Positions 17,537 to 26,492 of a stretch of 64,000 nucleotides of DNA are shown here, piece after piece (the first letter of the stretch is position 1; each line of letters opens with the position of its first letter). Under the pieces are notes generated by a model that had not been told where the DNA came from, did no database searches, and worked only from the letters and a program-made list of their open reading frames with translations. The DNA comes from JAEYZM01 sp943372195. GTDB lineage: Bacteria; Bacteroidota; Bacteroidia; Sphingobacteriales; Sphingobacteriaceae. The stretch is from positions 1-64,000 of the forward strand of contig CALRXS010000004.1 in the NCBI GenBank assembly GCA_943372195.1. Direction: 5' to 3'. Both the position numbers and the translations under genes were made by a program.

Positions 17537-19534
17537 TTAAATGGGTAGGTTAATGATAAATGTTGTACCGACATTTGTCTCTGATCTTACATCGATATTG
17601 CCACCATGGTTAAATATGATGGTTTGACTTGCTGTAAGTCCGATACCAAAACCTTTTGATTTACTTGTAAAGAATGGTTCGAATAAGCTATTTAACTGAT
17701 CATCGCCCATACCAACACCATTATCAGAAATTTCTATAATGTATTGATTGATATTTTTATAAGCATTAATCGTTAAAATTCCGGCTTTATGACTCATGGC
17801 CTCTACTGCATTTAATAATATATTCAATATGGCAATTTTCATTTTAGCCACATCTAGTCTCAGATCAACTCTTTCAATTTTATTGAAATTCACTTTAATA
17901 TTCTCGAGCTGAATTCTATCGTTTATTAATAATATACTCTCGTTAATTAAATCTTGACTAGAGATAGTGCATAATTGCAAATCGGTCATTTTAGATGCAT
18001 TCATCACATCAGTAATTAATTGATTGATTCGGCCTGAATTTCTAGATAGTATTTCTAAATACATTTGTAAGCTATCTGGGAAATTTTCTTCTAATCTTAA
18101 TTGTTCTACGGCTAAAGAAATATTAGTAAGCGGATTTTTTATTTCATGGGTAATCACTCTAGCGAACTTATGTGTTGCTTGAATTTTCTGTGAATTTAAT
18201 ATAGCTTCTTGTCCGCGTTTTAACTCAGTTATATCATCAAATGTGATTGCTATACCATCATTTAATTTTGTGGCTATGATATGAAAATATTTATTTGTTC
18301 TTGCAACATACCTTTCAAATGAAGTGGAGATGCCTGTTTCATATACTTTTTTATACCTCTCAAATAAATCTTCGGTATTGGGTATAGCAGTCAATAGAGT
18401 TTTACCTAAGATTTCATCTTTGTTGACGACAGATAACCTCTCAGCAGCAGGATTTATAGTTTGCCATACAAAGTCGGTCACTTCATTTTTTTCATTTTTT
18501 AAAACAGAGAATGACATGATTCCACTTAAAGATACATCGAGTATACCTTGCAATAGTGTTTGAGCTTCTGATCTTTTTTGAAATTCTATATCTAGCTTTT
18601 CTACAACTATCTTTTCGTGTAAATAAGTTTCAATATAGTTAATCGTCAATCCGATGAATGGAACAAAGTAAGATATTGTTTTTAGAAATTGTGCTGCATA
18701 AAAATCAAAGTCATAAATTTCTTTAGATCCAAATGCCATGTGAATTTGAGCGGCAATTGATGGTATTAACGAGAGAATAAGTGTTTGTGAAAATGTATTG
18801 GGATACATTTTATAGAACTTAGAGAATATGAAAAGTCCGGATATTATATAAAGAAATAATGGTATTAAATCATAAGGATGTGAAATATATGAATTTGGGA
18901 AAATCATTTGTGGTACAATCAAACTTTGATCGGTCACAATTAAAATTGCATTGACTGCAAGTAATACGAAAATACTTGTAATGAACAGTACAAAATATTT
19001 TTCACTTCTATATTCATACTGAAGGACTTCTTTTTTTTGAAGTAAAAAAATACCAACTCCTAATATCAAAATTAGGGCATGGAAAATTCTTGAGAATAAC
19101 CATGTGAATGATGTAATATCACTGTTTATCTTTTCATAATAGATTAGTTGATCGGCACTAAGAATATGTGCTAGATCTAGCATCGCTGCGCATAGTAGTG
19201 CCACACCAACGATGGGTGTGCTTACATTTTTTTTAATAAAATAATCTACGAAAGATAATATAGCTGTTAAGAAAGCAATGGTAATGGAAAAACCTACGAT
19301 TAGTGTATGAATATATTTACCTGCTAATAGACTATTTAATTTACTATCATTTGCTATTTCGTTTAGTGTTGCTAAATCACTTAGATTTATGATTTTATTA
19401 TTGAAATAAATATCAAAGCCCCAGAGATGAGAAATGAATGGAGTAGCCGAAACGAGAATCGTTAGTACAAAAATGGGTATACTTATACCTTTATAATAAT
19501 TTTTAAAATAACTATTCATCATTTGAATCTTCAA
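17537..19534 (-). CDS. Membrane sensor histidine kinase (MASE3-like, PAS, HisKA, HATPase)
   Basis: 665 residues. The first 310 residues hold about eight membrane helices with the segment AAMLDLAHILSAD typical of MASE3-like sensor regions. A PAS domain follows (near 325-440), then HisKA with the phospho-acceptor His463 in HEIKNPLTN. An ATP-binding domain has N-box LLNAVEAMSH, G1 DNGVGMG and G2 GFGIGL. The start codon region overlaps the end of the upstream sigma-54 activator gene (8 to 23 bases depending on which Met is used), so the two form a cognate pair. The signal is unknown. Confidence 0.9.
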   Translation of the reverse strand: MKIQMMNSYFKNYYKGISIPIFVLTILVSATPFISHLWGFDIYFNNKIINLSDLATLNEIANDSKLNSLLAGKYIHTLIVGFSITIAFLTAILSFVDYFIKKNVSTPIVGVALLCAAMLDLAHILSADQLIYYEKINSDITSFTWLFSRIFHALILILGVGIFLLQKKEVLQYEYRSEKYFVLFITSIFVLLAVNAILIVTDQSLIVPQMIFPNSYISHPYDLIPLFLYIISGLFIFSKFYKMYPNTFSQTLILSLIPSIAAQIHMAFGSKEIYDFDFYAAQFLKTISYFVPFIGLTINYIETYLHEKIVVEKLDIEFQKRSEAQTLLQGILDVSLSGIMSFSVLKNEKNEVTDFVWQTINPAAERLSVVNKDEILGKTLLTAIPNTEDLFERYKKVYETGISTSFERYVARTNKYFHIIATKLNDGIAITFDDITELKRGQEAILNSQKIQATHKFARVITHEIKNPLTNISLAVEQLRLEENFPDSLQMYLEILSRNSGRINQLITDVMNASKMTDLQLCTISSQDLINESILLINDRIQLENIKVNFNKIERVDLRLDVAKMKIAILNILLNAVEAMSHKAGILTINAYKNINQYIIEISDNGVGMGDDQLNSLFEPFFTSKSKGFGIGLTASQTIIFNHGGNIDVRSETNVGTTFIINLPI

Positions 19535-20924
19535 TATTTAAATTGAGAAGTTTCATTTTATTGTATAATGTTTTGCGATCTATGTTCAATAGTTTAGCGG
19601 CTTTAGTTTTATTAAATTGTACTTGTCGCAAAACATTCAAGATGGTTTCTAATTCTGCTTCTGCAGCTGCAGATTTCAAATCATGCTTTTTATCATTTGG
19701 CTTTGTTGATTTTCTATCACTAAAAAACAACTGAATATTATTAGAAATCTCTTGAGGTAAATTTTTGGTTTCTATAAAGCTTTTATCACAAAGTAAGCAT
19801 GCTCTTTTAATTACATTGTTAAGTTCTCGCAAATTGCCAGGCCATGAATAGGTATTGAAACTATTGATAACTTCTTCTTCAAAACCGATTATATTTTTAT
19901 TTAATTCTTTGTTAGCTTGTTCTAAAAAGAATTCTGCAAAAAGCATAATATCTTTTCCACGTTCTCTTAGTGCTGTTAAGCTTAAATCAAATTGATTGAA
20001 TCGATGATATAGATCTTCTCTAAATTTACCAGATCGTACTGCATCCATTAAATTTTCGTTCGATGCTACAATTATTCTAACATCCACAGAAATATCATTT
20101 AAACCACCTACTTTTCTGATCTTTTGTTCTTGTACTGCCCTAAGTAATAAGGTTTGAACATCGTATGGTAAATTTGCAATTTCATCTAAAAACAAAGTAC
20201 CTCCGTTTGCTAATTCAAACATGCCTGTTTTTGTTTGCATTGCTCCCGTAAAAGAACCTTTCTCATGTCCGAAGAGCTCAGACGCCGCCAAATCTCTCGA
20301 CAATGCACCACAGTCGACAGCTATAAATGCATTTGATTTACGATTACTTCTATCATGTATTGTTCTGGCAATTGATTCTTTACCTGTACCTGTTTCGCCA
20401 TAAATAATTACGCTGTAATTGGTAGGGGCTACTAAATCAATTTGTGAATATAATTCTTTAGCTTGTTTACTATTCCCGCTTATGTATTTTGTATTGTGTT
20501 TATTGTCTTTTTTATCTTTTGATTCAATATTATTGGTGATTGTATTATTTTCAACATTTAAAGCTTTCTGAATGGTTGCTAATAATTCATCGGGTAAAAT
20601 AGGCTTGGTGATATAATCATAAGCACCCATTTTGATTACTTGAACAGCTACTTTAATATCTGAATAGCCAGTAATCATTAGTATTTTAGAATTGGGTTGT
20701 ATGTTTCGTATAGATTTCAATAACTCTATTCCATCCATATCACCTAATCTAAAATCACAAATGCATAAGTCTGTTGTATTATGTGCTAAATATTCTAAGG
20801 CAGTAGCGCCTTTATGCATAGTCTTTACTTCATAATCGTGTTTTGTAAGAAAGCGATCGAGTAAAAAACACATATCTACATCATCATCGATGATTAATAT
20901 TTTTATTTTAGTTGTGTTGAGCAT
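19512..20924 (-). CDS. NtrC-family sigma-54-dependent response regulator
   Basis: 470 residues: a receiver domain with phospho-acceptor Asp57, an AAA+ domain with Walker A GETGTGKE and the sigma-54 contact loop GSFTGA (a Ser for Ala variant of GAFTGA). The Walker B region is GTLFLDEI, and a C-terminal Fis-type helix-turn-helix reads FNKTKAAKLLNIDRKTLYNK. It activates RpoN promoters when phosphorylated by its partner kinase, encoded directly downstream. The AAA+ loop is intact, so it should be functional. A sigma-54-type promoter site is present about 2.1 kb downstream. Confidence 0.93.
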   Translation of the reverse strand: MLNTTKIKILIIDDDVDMCFLLDRFLTKHDYEVKTMHKGATALEYLAHNTTDLCICDFRLGDMDGIELLKSIRNIQPNSKILMITGYSDIKVAVQVIKMGAYDYITKPILPDELLATIQKALNVENNTITNNIESKDKKDNKHNTKYISGNSKQAKELYSQIDLVAPTNYSVIIYGETGTGKESIARTIHDRSNRKSNAFIAVDCGALSRDLAASELFGHEKGSFTGAMQTKTGMFELANGGTLFLDEIANLPYDVQTLLLRAVQEQKIRKVGGLNDISVDVRIIVASNENLMDAVRSGKFREDLYHRFNQFDLSLTALRERGKDIMLFAEFFLEQANKELNKNIIGFEEEVINSFNTYSWPGNLRELNNVIKRACLLCDKSFIETKNLPQEISNNIQLFFSDRKSTKPNDKKHDLKSAAAEAELETILNVLRQVQFNKTKAAKLLNIDRKTLYNKMKLLNLNIEDSNDE

Positions 20925-20931
20925 TTTTGTG

Positions 20932-21834
20932 TTAATTTAATTCTTTCTCTTTAATAAGCACTGCATGGGCTTTGGCTTTTACACCTGAGCCAGCATGAAT
21001 AGCATAAACATGTGTAAATTCAGCACCAAAATAAAAGATGATTGCTGAATAATATACCCATAATAAAATTATTACTAAAGATGCTGCTGCACCATAGGTT
21101 GAATTTACTGTTAGCCAACCTAAGTAAAAAGTAATTCCCCATTTACCAATTAAAAATAATATGGTGGTAAAAATGGATCCGACTAAAGAATCACGGAAAC
21201 TTATTTTTGCATCAGGTAGCACTTTGTAAATTACGATAAAAAGCGCAGTTAAGATTGTTATGATAATACTTGTATTGGCGATATCAACTAAATTCAGTGG
21301 GAACCAAGGTAATATTCTTTGAATTGTATGTGCAAAGCCTGTAATCAATCCGCTGATAAATAAACTCAATAGTAAAACTAATCCCATACCTAGTACAATT
21401 ATAAATGCTAAGGAACGATTGATTAACACATTTAAAATTCCAATTCGTTTTTTAACACGTACACCCCACATTAGATTTAATGAGTCTTGAATTTCTGTAA
21501 AGACTCCAGTGGCACCAATTAGCATAGTTATGATACCAACAATACTGGCAATAACACTTCCTTTATTAAAAGCTATACTACCAATCATACTTTGTATTTG
21601 TAATGCAGCAGCGTCTCCTACATAAGTTCTAATTTGCTCAAACAATTCACCACTCACAGCTTGTTGACCTAAGAAGATACCACATAATGAGATGATAACT
21701 ACTAACATTGGAGCTATAGAAAAAATTGTATAATAGGCTAGGGCTGCACTTAATTTCGTTGCATTATCTTTATCAAACTCTGCAAAAGTTTCTTTGATAA
21801 TTAGCCAATACAAAAATCCTTTCTGTTTTTTCAT
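20932..21834 (-). CDS. YihY/BrkB family membrane protein
   Basis: 300 residues with six hydrophobic helices and the family motifs LAYYTIFSIAPMLVVII near residue 30 and STYGAAASLVIILLWVYYSA near 245. YihY/BrkB proteins are inner-membrane proteins of uncertain role, once misnamed ribonuclease BN. The ATG overlaps the end of the small response-regulator gene by four bases and its stop lies 7 bases before the sigma-54 activator, placing it inside a signalling operon. Confidence 0.88.
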   Translation of the reverse strand: MKKQKGFLYWLIIKETFAEFDKDNATKLSAALAYYTIFSIAPMLVVIISLCGIFLGQQAVSGELFEQIRTYVGDAAALQIQSMIGSIAFNKGSVIASIVGIITMLIGATGVFTEIQDSLNLMWGVRVKKRIGILNVLINRSLAFIIVLGMGLVLLLSLFISGLITGFAHTIQRILPWFPLNLVDIANTSIIITILTALFIVIYKVLPDAKISFRDSLVGSIFTTILFLIGKWGITFYLGWLTVNSTYGAAASLVIILLWVYYSAIIFYFGAEFTHVYAIHAGSGVKAKAHAVLIKEKELN

Positions 21835-22187
21835 TTTAGTAATTCTATTTTCTGAAGGATGTCTTCAAATTTAAATGGTTTACCTAAAAATAAATCTGCT
21901 CCATTCTCAATAGCATATTTTCGTTCATTATTTGCATCGAATGCACTTATGGCTATTATCTTTATCTCGGGCTTTGAAGTTTTAATATCTAGAATTATAT
22001 CAAAACCATAACCATCGGGTAAATTATTGTCAATAATTAATACATCAATTGAATTTAAATCAAAAGATCTGAACTCTGAAATTGTATTTGCGTAGTTAAC
22101 TTCTTTGTATTGATTTTTCAAAAAATTACTCAAAAGGAAACAGATGTCTTCTTCATCGTCGAGAATCAATATTTTCTTATTTTTCAA
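21831..22187 (-). CDS. Single-domain response regulator
   Basis: 118 residues forming only a receiver domain. It has the acidic pair DDEED (10-14), phospho-acceptor Asp53 in LIIDNNLPDGYG, the Ser switch in IIAISAFD and the conserved Lys in LGKPFK. No output domain is present, so it would act through protein contacts, perhaps in a phosphorelay with the nearby kinase. It is coupled to the YihY gene by a four-base overlap. Confidence 0.9.
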   Translation of the reverse strand: MKNKKILILDDEEDICFLLSNFLKNQYKEVNYANTISEFRSFDLNSIDVLIIDNNLPDGYGFDIILDIKTSKPEIKIIAISAFDANNERKYAIENGADLFLGKPFKFEDILQKIELLK

Positions 22188-22227
22188 TGTCGAATGATTT
22201 TAGCTAAATTTACTAAAATAAAGACAT

Positions 22228-23511
22228 CTAGAGAACTTCTGCTACAACAAATGTACTTCCGCCTATCAATATAAGATCGTTAGCGCGTGCATTTGATTGA
22301 GCTGCTTCATATGCTTCTTTAACAGAAGGGTAGGCTTCACCATATAATTCATATTCTACAGCTTTTTCTTTACAGCTATTAGCATCTAAACCTCTTGGAA
22401 TATTTGGTGAGCAGAAATAATAGTTGGCATGTTTTGGTAAGAGTTTAAAAACTTTCGCTGGATCTTTGTCATTTACTATGCCCCAAACCCAATGTAATCG
22501 ATCGTATTCAATGTTTGATATTTGATTGATAATTTGTTGAATACCATCTTCATTATGCCCGGTATCAGCAATTGACAAAGGTTCTTTAGATAAAATCTCC
22601 CAACGTCCGCGTAAACCTGTATTCTCTTTTACTTTTAACACACCATCTATTAATGCTTCATGATTTATCTGGATACCAAGGGTATTTAATTTTTCATACG
22701 CAGCTACAACTCCTATAATATTTTTCAGTTGGTATTTCCCCGTGAGGGTAGTTTCTAGATGGTAAATATTGGAATCCGATTGTACATCCATCGATAACAT
22801 ATTTAAATCTGAATCTTCTAAATCTTTGACTTTTAAATAATCAGATGCAAATATCAATTCAGTATTTTTTTCTTTTGCGATTTCAACAAAAACATCGGCG
22901 CACTCCTCTTGCTTTTGACTAATGATTATGGGTGTTTGCTCCTTAATAATACCTGCTTTTTCTCTTGCAATTTTGGGTAAGGTATCTCCTAAAAATTGCA
23001 TATGATCATAGCTTATATTGGTTATGATACTAATCAATGGATGTATGATATTGGTAGAGTCTAATCTTCCGCCCATACCTACTTCTATAACTGCTATATC
23101 AACTTTTTCTTTTGAGAAATAATCGAAAGCCATCACCACACACATTTCAAAGAATGAAGGTTGAATTTCTTCAATTATCTTTTTGTTTTTTTCTACAAAA
23201 GTCACCACATTTTCTTGTGGTATCATATCTGCATCAATGCGTATTCGTTCTCTAAAATCTACAAGATGTGGTGAAGTGTATAAACCTGTTTTATATCCTG
23301 CAGCTTGACAAATGGATGCCATCATATGTGAGGTCGAACCCTTTCCATTCGTACCTGCAATATGTATGCTTTTGAATTGATTATGCGGATTGCCGAGTGC
23401 TTCAGAAAATTTTAATGTATTTTCTAAACTAGGCTTATATGCTTGAGCACCCACTCTTTGAAACATGGGTAACTGCGCATATAAATAATCTAGTGTTTCT
23501 TGGTAATTCAC
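22228..23511 (-). CDS. folC: Folylpolyglutamate / dihydrofolate synthase
   Basis: 427-residue Mur-ligase superfamily enzyme. The P-loop is GTNGKGST at 53-60, followed by LYTSPHLVDFRERIR (FolC signature), the VEVGMGGRLDSTN motif and ITNISYDHMQFLG. It adds glutamate to folates and possibly also makes dihydrofolate. Start and the preceding TonB-like stop share one base (TAATG). It is therefore the tail of the ExbB-ExbD-TonB transcript. Confidence 0.93.
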   Translation of the reverse strand: MNYQETLDYLYAQLPMFQRVGAQAYKPSLENTLKFSEALGNPHNQFKSIHIAGTNGKGSTSHMMASICQAAGYKTGLYTSPHLVDFRERIRIDADMIPQENVVTFVEKNKKIIEEIQPSFFEMCVVMAFDYFSKEKVDIAVIEVGMGGRLDSTNIIHPLISIITNISYDHMQFLGDTLPKIAREKAGIIKEQTPIIISQKQEECADVFVEIAKEKNTELIFASDYLKVKDLEDSDLNMLSMDVQSDSNIYHLETTLTGKYQLKNIIGVVAAYEKLNTLGIQINHEALIDGVLKVKENTGLRGRWEILSKEPLSIADTGHNEDGIQQIINQISNIEYDRLHWVWGIVNDKDPAKVFKLLPKHANYYFCSPNIPRGLDANSCKEKAVEYELYGEAYPSVKEAYEAAQSNARANDLILIGGSTFVVAEVL

Positions 23512-24326
23512 TATTCTAAAATAAATGTAAAGATAACAGAACCCGCTTGAATTTCTGGTCCGGTTGCAATTGCATTTAACTTACTCCCCAACACTGCTTT
23601 CTCACATTTTTCCCATAGCTGAGCGTTAGATATGGTAGTTCCTCTACCACCGGCTTTTGCAGTAACAATGGTTCCATTTTTATCAACTGTGATATCAACT
23701 GTTATTTTCCCTTGCGTTTGTCCGTCGTCTTGTATCTTCGGTAAACTCAAAAATTTTCTACCATTTAAATTCAGGGCTACTCCACCACCACCAGTGCCTC
23801 CACCTGTATATGATTTACTATTCGGGTCTCCATTTACTGCACCTTGATTACCTGGTGTAGTACCTGTACCATCACCTCCGCCTGTACCATTATTTTTCTT
23901 GCCTTTAAATATTGCTCGGCTATCAACGCTAGGTTTTGCTGGTTCTGTAGGGGTATTGTTGGTAGTAGTATTGGAGTTATTGGAGCTCTTCGGATTTGCA
24001 TCTACAACTGCAGGGGCTTCTTCTGTATCTTGAGTAAGTACATCTTTTGCATCAGAGCTACTGCTCACACTTGAGTTAGGTCTATTCGGGTCTTCGATAG
24101 GTTCGTTTGAAATGTTCTCTCCAATAGCAGGCTCATCCATACTCGTATAATCATTTCCCATACCTGTTTCGGATGTTCCATAATTAATAACGATACCACC
24201 TGTTTCAATTTCCTCTTGAGGTATTTGAACATTGATATAGAAGAAATAACAAATAGCAATGAACAGCAAATGCAAAAGGGTAGTGCTGATAATTGCTTTT
24301 ATATTTTGTGACGATTCGCCTTGCAC
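23511..24326 (-). CDS. TonB-like energy transducer
   Basis: 271 residues. One N-terminal helix (IISTTLLHLLFIAICYFFYI) is followed by a long low-complexity linker rich in Gly, Asn, Ser and Pro (about 40-180), including GTGGGDGTGTT. The C-terminal 80 residues have the TonB/TolA-like beta pattern GKITVDITVDKNGTIVTAKA. It is encoded 6 bases after ExbD and would carry the ExbBD proton-driven motion to the outer membrane. The linker has Gly/Asn repeats rather than the Pro-Lys of enteric TonB, as in TolA-like variants. Confidence 0.82.
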   Translation of the reverse strand: MQGESSQNIKAIISTTLLHLLFIAICYFFYINVQIPQEEIETGGIVINYGTSETGMGNDYTSMDEPAIGENISNEPIEDPNRPNSSVSSSSDAKDVLTQDTEEAPAVVDANPKSSNNSNTTTNNTPTEPAKPSVDSRAIFKGKKNNGTGGGDGTGTTPGNQGAVNGDPNSKSYTGGGTGGGGVALNLNGRKFLSLPKIQDDGQTQGKITVDITVDKNGTIVTAKAGGRGTTISNAQLWEKCEKAVLGSKLNAIATGPEIQAGSVIFTFILE

Positions 24327-24332
24327 TTTTAA

Positions 24333-24728
24333 TTATTTTGGATCAGTTGCTAATACTAATTTTACTTTTAAGCGATTCGAAATATCCATTACATTAACAA
24401 TGTCTTGTATCTGAACCGTTTTATCAACGTATAATATGACAGTTAATTCATCAGCCTTACTTAAGAACGATTGAAGTACTTGTTCTATTTGATCTGCTGG
24501 TACATTTTGTTTTTCTACAAAATATTGTAAGTCTTTAGTGATTGATACACTAATTGTTTTCTTCGCTACTGATTGTCCGCTGCTTGCCTTTGGTAATAAC
24601 AACTTTATCACATTGGGGTTTACTACAGTAGAGGCAATCAAAAAGAATAGCATCAAGAAAAACATGATGTCATTCAGCGAAGCTGTACTTACTTCTGGTA
24701 CAATTTTATGTCTTCTTCTGAGATTCAT
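24333..24728 (-). CDS. exbD: ExbD/TolR biopolymer transport protein
   Basis: 131 residues with a short basic N-terminus, a single helix carrying the essential aspartate (Asp20 in SLNDIMFFLMLFFLIAS) and a periplasmic domain ending LVLATDPK. Forms the stator with ExbB. Start and upstream stop share one base. Confidence 0.9.
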   Translation of the reverse strand: MNLRRRHKIVPEVSTASLNDIMFFLMLFFLIASTVVNPNVIKLLLPKASSGQSVAKKTISVSITKDLQYFVEKQNVPADQIEQVLQSFLSKADELTVILYVDKTVQIQDIVNVMDISNRLKVKLVLATDPK

Positions 24729-25411
24729 TATTTACTTGGCTCTTCTAATAAGTCAATGAAATCAATTGATTCTGTCTCTAATTTTAATATGATTTTGTCA
24801 ACCATTAAATTCAATACATGGTGACCAATATAGGCTAATATACCTACTATAAGTCCGGCTGCCGATGTAATCATCTTCTCATACAATCCTCCAGCGATAA
24901 TACCAATACTGATGTTATCTGATAATGAAATATTGTAGAAGATTTTGATAACGCCTGATATAGTACCTACGAAACCTAGCATAGGAGCGATACCCGCGAT
25001 GATACCGAGTATGCTGATGTTCTTCTCTAATTTGGCTACTTCTAACTTACCTACGTTCTCAATTGAGCCTTCGATTTCTTTGATAGGTTTACCTATTCTT
25101 AATAATCCTTTTTGAAGCATTCTGCCAATTGGAGTATTGGATTGTTTACATAAAGCAATTGCAGATGATACGTTGCCTTGTTTGATTAATTCACGTACTT
25201 GTACCATTAATCCTGATTCATCTTTATTCGCTTTTCTCAATGTGAAATAGCGTTCAAAGAAAATGTAAAAGCCCATGATTGATAAAATCAAAATCGGAAT
25301 CATTACCCAACCACCTTTGATGATAAGTTGTAATAGATTCAATTGAGCATCAGCAGTAGCTTGTTGAGCGACTTCTGTTGTAACGTTTTCTGCAATCTGT
25401 AATAAGATCAT
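24728..25411 (-). CDS. exbB: ExbB/TolQ/MotA family proton channel protein
   Basis: 227 residues with three membrane helices: the first near 28-50 (GGWVMIPILILSIMGFYIFF), and the long TM2-TM3 pair containing ISILGIIAGIAPMLGFVGTI and GLYEKMITSAAGLIVGI, the conserved MotA/TolQ/ExbB core. It directly abuts the HU/SPOR gene (TAAATG). With ExbD it forms a proton-driven motor for the TonB-like protein encoded next. Confidence 0.92.
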   Translation of the reverse strand: MILLQIAENVTTEVAQQATADAQLNLLQLIIKGGWVMIPILILSIMGFYIFFERYFTLRKANKDESGLMVQVRELIKQGNVSSAIALCKQSNTPIGRMLQKGLLRIGKPIKEIEGSIENVGKLEVAKLEKNISILGIIAGIAPMLGFVGTISGVIKIFYNISLSDNISIGIIAGGLYEKMITSAAGLIVGILAYIGHHVLNLMVDKIILKLETESIDFIDLLEEPSK

Positions 25412-26485
25412 TTATTTGTTTTCTTTAACGGTTAATAAATAAAACTTTTTATCAATGTTCTTTGCGAACTTTAATTCATTAACGGCATCTTGGTACTTTT
25501 GGTACTTGCCTATAATAACTTGATAGCGTGTAGCATTTTTCATAGCAATAATTTCAGCTTCAAATCCGATCATTTCTAATTGACGTTTTTCAGCTATTGC
25601 ATCTTTCTCATTTCCGAATGATGCTGATGCTATGCAGTATACATTAGCACCTGTATTTGTTGAACTAGTATCTATGATCTCCGTAACATTGCCTGAATTC
25701 TCTTGGGTAATATTTGCTGGTGTATTAGTAGGAGCGACGTTTGTTGCAGTATCTATTTGTTCTGATATCTGGTTTAAACTGTCTTCTAATAATTTTAAAG
25801 TATCATTTTGATTCAATAAAGTATCTACTGTACTCGACTTCTCATTCAACTTGAAGATATTGTCTTTCATCGTATAAAATGCCAATCCTGATAATAAAAG
25901 CACAACAGCAATAATCAAGAATCGAATATTTTTTTGATTACTTTCTGCACTCTTCGTCTCCACTATTTTCTCTTCTACGTCTTTCGTATTCTCTATTTTC
26001 CTATTCTCTATTTCCGTTTCCACGACTTCCGCTTCCACGTTTTTCGTATTCTCTATTTTCGATTTTTCTTCTTGCTCTTCACTGCCCAGACTCGACAAGC
26101 CAAAAGAATCAATCAAATAGTTCTCATCATCATCAGCCTTGAAAATGATATGCTCATTTAACAATCTGAATTCACCAATTTTATTGATTTTTAATACTTG
26201 ATTTTTTTCTAATTGATCAAGCATTTCCTCGACTTCAGATTTTATAAGATCTAATGCCTCATTATATGATATATTTTCTTTCTGTGCTATGTAATTAGCT
26301 AGAAGTCCGTCGTTGTGATTTAGTAGTTGATTAAATAAAATGTTCTTTTTAGGAGCCTGTAAATTACCAATGCTATTAATACTAGCACCTGTTTTTTCTG
26401 AGATAAAGCCACCGAATTCAGGGATTATTACGCATTCAAAATGAGTAATTAAATCTGGTAGGTAATCAATTAGTTTTTGATTCAT
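25412..26485 (-). CDS. HU (CCDC81-like)-transmembrane-SPOR domain protein
   Basis: 357 residues in three parts. Residues 1-130 resemble the prokaryotic CCDC81-like HU repeat region (LPDLITHFECVIIPEFGGFI and NKIGEFRLLN). A single membrane helix lies near 185-205. The C-terminal 75 residues form a SPOR domain (YCIASASFGNEKDAIAEKRQ), which binds septal peptidoglycan. Between the first two parts is a duplicated KIENTK..VE..VVETE motif encoded by a minisatellite. This family is typical of Bacteroidota and links a cytoplasmic HU-like domain to the periplasmic wall. It is placed between the outer-membrane barrel and ExbB genes. Confidence 0.82.
   Translation of the reverse strand: MNQKLIDYLPDLITHFECVIIPEFGGFISEKTGASINSIGNLQAPKKNILFNQLLNHNDGLLANYIAQKENISYNEALDLIKSEVEEMLDQLEKNQVLKINKIGEFRLLNEHIIFKADDDENYLIDSFGLSSLGSEEQEEKSKIENTKNVEAEVVETEIENRKIENTKDVEEKIVETKSAESNQKNIRFLIIAVVLLLSGLAFYTMKDNIFKLNEKSSTVDTLLNQNDTLKLLEDSLNQISEQIDTATNVAPTNTPANITQENSGNVTEIIDTSSTNTGANVYCIASASFGNEKDAIAEKRQLEMIGFEAEIIAMKNATRYQVIIGKYQKYQDAVNELKFAKNIDKKFYLLTVKENK
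25955..26060. repeat. Coding minisatellite inside the HU/SPOR gene
   Basis: Imperfect copies of a unit containing CGTATTCTCTATTTTC separated by TTCC(A/G)CGACTTCC-like words repeat three to four times. They encode the repeated IENTK/VETE linker. Copy number could vary between strains without a frameshift. Confidence 0.7.
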
Positions 26486-26492
26486 AGCTTAA

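Noticed and set aside
25955..26060. CRISPR-like array
   Set aside because: It lies in an open coding frame and encodes a repeated peptide linker.
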